Source of the DNA: Bacillota bacterium
Lineage (GTDB): Bacteria > Bacillota > Clostridia > Acetivibrionales > DTU013
DNA length: 64,000 nucleotides
Assembly: GCA_023411575.1 (NCBI GenBank)
Contig: JAEYOP010000040.1
Location: 372,001 to 436,000, forward strand
Direction of reading: 5' to 3'
Shown: piece by piece, positions 60,578-64,000 of the stretch
How the letters are laid out: the number at the start of each line of letters is the position of its first letter
Position numbering within the stretch: position 1 is the first letter of the stretch
Made by a program: the position numbers and the translations under genes
Notes under the pieces: model-generated
The model's database searches: none
What the model was told of the DNA's origin: nothing
What the model saw: only the letters and a program-made list of their open reading frames with translations

Positions 60578-60912
60578 AAAAAGCCCCGCCCCCTGTAATA
60601 GAGGCGAAGCCGCTCGCTGTTCCACTCTAATTTGACGGACAAATCCAATACGGCCTGCACTATAGCCTGCCTATCGGAATGCAATTGTCCGTCCTTCTCA
60701 TCCGCATAACGGTGCGTTTCCGTGAGGCCCTACTCCGTTCGGGCCCCCAACTCCCACGGGGCACTTCGTCCGTCAACCTGCCGGCGCCGCTTCCAGCCGA
60801 TGGCGGCACCTCTCTGCGACCGTTGCGCACGGACTACTCTCCCTGTTCATTGTCTTTTCCCATATGACTGCGGCAGGCCGTTCCAATCCCCGTACCAGCG
60901 TGCAACAGTAGA
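60578..60912 (-). ncRNA. T-box leader, probably Cys-specific
   Basis: Minus strand leader of about 335 nt before cysE. It contains GAGAGTAG (K-turn-like), CAGAGAGGTGCC in Stem I, and the T-box sequence AGAGTGGAACAGCG (60615-60628). A TGC triplet in CCGTTATGCGGA (TGC at 60704-60706) is the likely specifier for cysteine. The terminator stem AGCCCCGCCCC (60582-60592) with GAGGCGAAGCCGCT (60601-60614) ends in TTTTT. Uncharged tRNA-Cys would favour readthrough into cysE-cysS. Confidence 0.9.
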
Positions 60913-60915
60913 ATC

Positions 60916-60944
60916 ATTTTATCAAATATTAGCTAAAAAGTAAA
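60916..60944 (-). promoter_or_regulatory. Promoter of T-box-cysE-cysS
   Basis: Minus strand TTTACT (60939-60944), 17 bp, TAAAAT (60916-60921), a few nucleotides before the T-box leader. Confidence 0.65.
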
Positions 60945-61049
60945 CAAATAAGGCAAATCGCTTTGTATAATCCTGTGGCGGCAATTTAATAATAGTATTG
61001 ACGGCAATTTGCATTTTCATAATATCCTTATTGAAAGGAAGTGATAGGT

Positions 61050-61412
61050 TTGGCTGAAAATGTCGAAAGTACCCAGCATTTTAGTATCGGGCATTTCATC
61101 ATAAGGACGTTGGTCGGCGCGGTCGTACTGGCTGTCACCGCATTTCTGACGCCCGGCTTCTCGATATCGGGCATCTGGTCCTTGATTGTGGCCGCTGCAG
61201 TGATCGCCCTGCTGGATTATCTTGTGCAGAGGATCCTCAAAGTCGATGCGACCCCCTTTGGAAGGGGCCTTACGGGCTTTATCATCGCTGCGCTGATCAT
61301 ATACGTCGTCAAATTCATCGTGCCGGGCTACAATGTTACTCTGATCGGAGCGGTGCTTGGAGCGCTTGTGTATGGAATCATCAACCTGCTGATCCCCGGC
61401 AAAACCATGTAA
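61050..61412 (+). CDS. Phage holin family membrane protein
   Basis: 120 aa from TTG 61050 (GGAAGTGA upstream; the GTG at 61041 abuts it). Four transmembrane helices: TLVGAVVLAVTAFLTPGF, WSLIVAAAVIALLDYLV, GLTGFIIAALIIYVVKFI and LIGAVLGALVYGIINLLI. This is the small 4-TM phage-holin-like family common in Firmicute chromosomes, not linked to a prophage here. Its cellular role is unknown. A terminator follows. Confidence 0.75.
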   Translation: MAENVESTQHFSIGHFIIRTLVGAVVLAVTAFLTPGFSISGIWSLIVAAAVIALLDYLVQRILKVDATPFGRGLTGFIIAALIIYVVKFIVPGYNVTLIGAVLGALVYGIINLLIPGKTM

Positions 61413-61449
61413 AAGGCTTCGGCAAGAGGACACTATACCACAAGGAAAC

Positions 61450-61480
61450 AATAAAGGGATGGCGAAACCATCCCTTTATT
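61450..61480. terminator. Bidirectional terminator
   Basis: Perfect 13-bp stem AATAAAGGGATGG / CCATCCCTTTATT with a 5-nt loop between the convergent holin-like and SPOCS-type genes; the A/T-rich ends serve both strands. Confidence 0.8.
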
Positions 61481-61507
61481 CCATGCCTTCGGTGTACGGC
61501 CTGCCGG

Positions 61508-62422
61508 TCAGTCGTCTTTGGTCATGGACCGCTCATCTTCGATCGCCCCGGGGAAATCAGCTTTTTGAGGCGGGAAGAACTCATCCATCGGGAATTCAAT
61601 GGTTTCAAACAATTCGCAGGGATCCTCATCCGTTGCGGCGATACACTGCTTGTGCGGTACGCAGAAGTCGAATGCGGGGATCATCAATTGGACGTATCTC
61701 ACCAGTTTGATCATGGAGAACAGTCCAACGGTCGCCACCACCTGCCTGGTAATGACCAGGTGCCTCTCGTCGTCGGCGTCTTTTCTCAGCTCGGTCTCAT
61801 CAAAGTCCGTATCCTCCAGCAGTTCGCTCACCGATCTCGGCACGTGCCTGTCGCAATCGTCGTCGCTGCTGTTCTCAAGCACCTCAATGATTTTGGCGTT
61901 CAATGTAATGGGCTCCGCTACCTCCACCTTCGATATCGGCAGGTTATCCTGCTGTAAGGACGAATCCGCCGGTCTGTCAATGCCGTGCTCCACATAGTGG
62001 GACTTGAATATCTTAACATTGCCCTCGGAACCGAAGAGGATGACCTTCTTATCAAACACGATAAGCCCGGGCACGGTTATAATCCGGATACCGCCATTCT
62101 GCCTGGGGACAAAGAAATCCAGGGTAACCTTGATGAAGAATTTTACGTCAACGGTGTAAAAACCCCTCTTGAACGGTACGGACTCCACATCGGAATATAC
62201 CTTGAGAACCTCGGCGCGTCTTGCCTTTACATTGATCGCATGGTTGACCAGCCAGCGTATTTTGTCGGGATCCTTGAAAAGCACCCTGGCGTCTTCAATG
62301 CAGTCTTTTTCCTTGCAGGAGTCATAAATTTTTTCAACCTGTATACAAACTGCTTCCTTTATTTTGCACAGATCCTTTTCACAAATAAGGCCGGGAAGCA
62401 CTTTGTCATGATTATAGCTCAT
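61508..62422 (-). CDS. Conserved clostridial protein with SPOCS (DUF3794)-like region, probable spore protein
   Basis: 304 aa from ATG 62422 with GGGGG 8 nt upstream. It starts SYNHDKVLPGLICEKDLCKIKEAV and has CKEKDCIEDARVLFKD, FYTVDVKFFIKVTLDFF and IIEVLENSSDDDCDRHVPRSV; the early beta-rich part resembles SPOCS/DUF3794 domains of spore-surface and coat proteins. Eight or more cysteines are conserved-looking. I place it as a likely spore protein, by domain and neighbourhood, without a known role. Confidence 0.65.
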   Translation of the reverse strand: MSYNHDKVLPGLICEKDLCKIKEAVCIQVEKIYDSCKEKDCIEDARVLFKDPDKIRWLVNHAINVKARRAEVLKVYSDVESVPFKRGFYTVDVKFFIKVTLDFFVPRQNGGIRIITVPGLIVFDKKVILFGSEGNVKIFKSHYVEHGIDRPADSSLQQDNLPISKVEVAEPITLNAKIIEVLENSSDDDCDRHVPRSVSELLEDTDFDETELRKDADDERHLVITRQVVATVGLFSMIKLVRYVQLMIPAFDFCVPHKQCIAATDEDPCELFETIEFPMDEFFPPQKADFPGAIEDERSMTKDD

Positions 62423-62563
62423 ATCTAAATCCCCCTTCATTTCAAGCTATATTGTTTGATTTCCCTCTCATTTTCATAATATGTTTCAATTCCTTTTTGG
62501 TGATATCCACGGCGAATAAAATAGAGTGCTTTCAGCCATAATTCCCCCCCATGGAATCATATA

Positions 62564-62569
62564 TATAAT
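62564..62569 (+). promoter_or_regulatory. Possible -10 box of the right-edge gene
   Basis: TATAAT 53 bp upstream of the ATG. There is no good TTGACA 17 bp before it; CATATATA (62559-62566) resembles the -10 of sporulation sigma factors SigE/SigK, which is an inference only. Confidence 0.35.
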
Positions 62570-62621
62570 ATGGTCGGATAAGCTGGAGCGGCACTTTAGA
62601 AAGAGAATGCGGGTGGGGCAC

Positions 62622-64000
62622 ATGTACAATTTTCATGCAAGGCAGTATGTTTTCAGGCAGTCGGACGGCGAGCTCTGGAATTTTTTCCTCGATTCCAGGC
62701 AGAACCTGTGCTACAGTACCTTGAACAGGCACGGGACCTGGAATAATTCCTCCGTTTTGATCAAAAACGTCCATCCCTGTTTTTACGCGGACATGGATTC
62801 GGAGAATCTGTTTCATCTCCTCTACCAGGACAATGACGGAAATATTCGCTATTCCAGGCTGGACGGACAGACGGTAAAAGGCGTTCCGATATTGAATTCA
62901 AGCACTCCTGCGGCATATAACAAGCAATTGTTCCTGGCGCCGTTCAAAAACAATCTTCACTTTTTCTTCGTCCTCCACCACGAGAACTCCTTCCTGCTGG
63001 CCTATCAGGTCCTCAGCAACAATAAGATCGGCTCCCCGAGGGTGGTGGACTATGTATCCGGCAGCAGCCTTCCCTGTGCGGTTGCATACGATAAGTCCCA
63101 GAATATTTTCGCGTTTTACCAGTCGTACGACGGAAAGTACCTGCAGCTTGGGTACAAAAAGCTGAACGCCGCCCAGAAAAGCTGGAGCGAATTCACCCCG
63201 ATCACCCGATACGCGGGAAACTGCGAGTATCCCCACGTGTTCATCGACGACGGAGGCATAATTCATTTATGTTACCAGAGACGGGCCCCCAAATTTTTTG
63301 AAATGGTCTACCAGCAGAAAGCGCCGGACCGGAATCTCTGGTCGGCGGAGGAGATCGTGCATTCCTCCGTTCATTCCTACGAAAGCGCCTCTCTTCTGGA
63401 AGAAAACGATACTATAACGGTTTACTGGGTCCGGGACGACATCATCTATTTCAACACCAGGGTCCGGGCCGGCAATGCGTGGGGCAAGGCGCAGCGGCTC
63501 AGCTTTCCCACCGGCCGCCCGCTCCAGTGCCTGTGCTACAAGTCCAACGGCCGCCGTGACCGCGGAATCCTGTCCGGGGGAACGGAGGCTTCCATGCTGC
63601 CGCCCGTGGTCTATCCCGGCATTGTTGCCGGCGGTTTGAGGCTTGCCTTCCATACCGCGGAAAACACCGAAGACAGCGCCTCCCCGCTTTCCGACGCCTT
63701 GAAGGAGGATTCCTCCGGCCCGGCTGCCGGGTCCTACGGGCCGTACAGTTCCGGAAACCTGTCCGACAGCGACCTCCGGAACCTGGCGCAGGATACCTTC
63801 CGGCAGCTCCAGCGCAGGCTGGACGAGTTGAAGGAAGGCTCCCTTGCCACGAAGGAAGAGCTGGCAAAGCTGACCAATGCATACAACCGGCTGGGCAAGG
63901 ATCTGGGGAAATACGAAATCCGCCTGAATCTGCTGGAAAGCCTGGTCGGACAGCTGAAAAGGCAGGACATCCGGGCAGAGAACCGAAAAGACCAGGCGGC
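62622..64000 (+). CDS. Partial hypothetical protein, repeat-rich, C-terminus off window
   Basis: An open plus-strand frame of 459 codons from ATG 62622 (GGTGG upstream) to the window edge, not ended. The first 300 residues contain repeated beta-strand patterns with many Trp/Tyr (LWNFFLDSRQNLCYSTLNRH, SWSEFTPITRYAGNCEY, ENDTITVYWVRDDIIYFNTR), typical of a beta-propeller or BNR-like carbohydrate-binding fold. The last 90 residues are a coiled coil (DLRNLAQDTFRQLQRRLDEL, ELAKLTNAYNRLGKDLGKYE). No family name. Between a spore-type gene and the window end, it may be spore-related (inference). Confidence 0.65.
   Translation, partial: MYNFHARQYVFRQSDGELWNFFLDSRQNLCYSTLNRHGTWNNSSVLIKNVHPCFYADMDSENLFHLLYQDNDGNIRYSRLDGQTVKGVPILNSSTPAAYNKQLFLAPFKNNLHFFFVLHHENSFLLAYQVLSNNKIGSPRVVDYVSGSSLPCAVAYDKSQNIFAFYQSYDGKYLQLGYKKLNAAQKSWSEFTPITRYAGNCEYPHVFIDDGGIIHLCYQRRAPKFFEMVYQQKAPDRNLWSAEEIVHSSVHSYESASLLEENDTITVYWVRDDIIYFNTRVRAGNAWGKAQRLSFPTGRPLQCLCYKSNGRRDRGILSGGTEASMLPPVVYPGIVAGGLRLAFHTAENTEDSASPLSDALKEDSSGPAAGSYGPYSSGNLSDSDLRNLAQDTFRQLQRRLDELKEGSLATKEELAKLTNAYNRLGKDLGKYEIRLNLLESLVGQLKRQDIRAENRKDQA

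Noticed and set aside
61041..61412. Prophage, suggested by the holin-like protein
   Set aside because: No endolysin, structural or integrase genes are adjacent; the neighbouring genes are core and spore-related.

Overview
The window looks like chromosomal DNA of an endospore-forming, Gram-positive anaerobe of the Clostridia. The indications are the stationary-phase/sporulation sigma factor SigH, two CotS-family spore coat proteins with a coat-type glycosyltransferase, a probable SPOCS-type protein, mini-ribonuclease III, a tandem glycine riboswitch, a T-box leader before cysE-cysS, a two-subunit GcvPA/GcvPB glycine decarboxylase, and strong AGGAGG-type ribosome binding sites with many TTG and GTG starts. 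Base composition looks intermediate in the core genes and clearly more A+T-rich in several islands. I cannot name a species.

Layout. 1-6.1 kb: a truncated HEPN-motif protein with a small partner, a flavodoxin/radical-SAM pair behind a consensus promoter, a ZIP metal transporter, and two overlapping YibE/F membrane genes. 6.2-13.3 kb: feoA-feoB, with feoB split by a 4.67-kb element. The element carries its own large serine recombinase, a DUF4143-type ATPase and a DUF2971 protein, and is bounded by a 13-bp direct repeat; joining the two feoB parts across one repeat copy restores an intact 716-codon frame. 13.4-15.1 kb: a CapA/VanX-like two-domain protein. 15.2-21.9 kb: a probable zinc-homeostasis block, with znuA divergent from znuCB over two matching operators, then a CobW-like GTPase, a GTPase-permease fusion, its DUF1980/YcgQ-type partner and a small Cys/His membrane protein. 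22-32 kb: a minus-strand block for carbohydrate sensing and uptake (YesM/YesN-type two-component system, MATE and EamA transporters, two paralogous double-cupin proteins, CUT1 ABC transporter).

32.5-42.5 kb is accessory. An A+T-rich island has an ATP-grasp ligase, a YkgJ-type cysteine-cluster protein and a convergent STAND-like ATPase, with the same 21-bp operator sequence before both transcription units. Then come a tyrosine recombinase, a secreted serpin, a secreted orphan, a GNAT acetyltransferase, and a small island at the 3' end of tRNA-Thr carrying DUF3990/DUF3791-type genes next to a displaced second tRNA-Thr 3' half.

43-64 kb is mostly core: tRNA-Thr and tRNA-Gly, sigH, rlmB (with a long low-complexity N-terminus), mrnC, the glycine cleavage operon gcvT-gcvH-gcvPA-gcvPB behind its riboswitch and terminator, lplA upstream, the spore-coat/polysaccharide cluster (CotS, CotS, GT4, UDP-glucose dehydrogenase), cysE-cysS with a T-box, a phage-holin-like membrane protein, a spore-type protein and a partial long protein at the right edge.

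The two places most likely to hold something undescribed are the feoB-embedded element and the ATP-grasp/YkgJ/STAND island.
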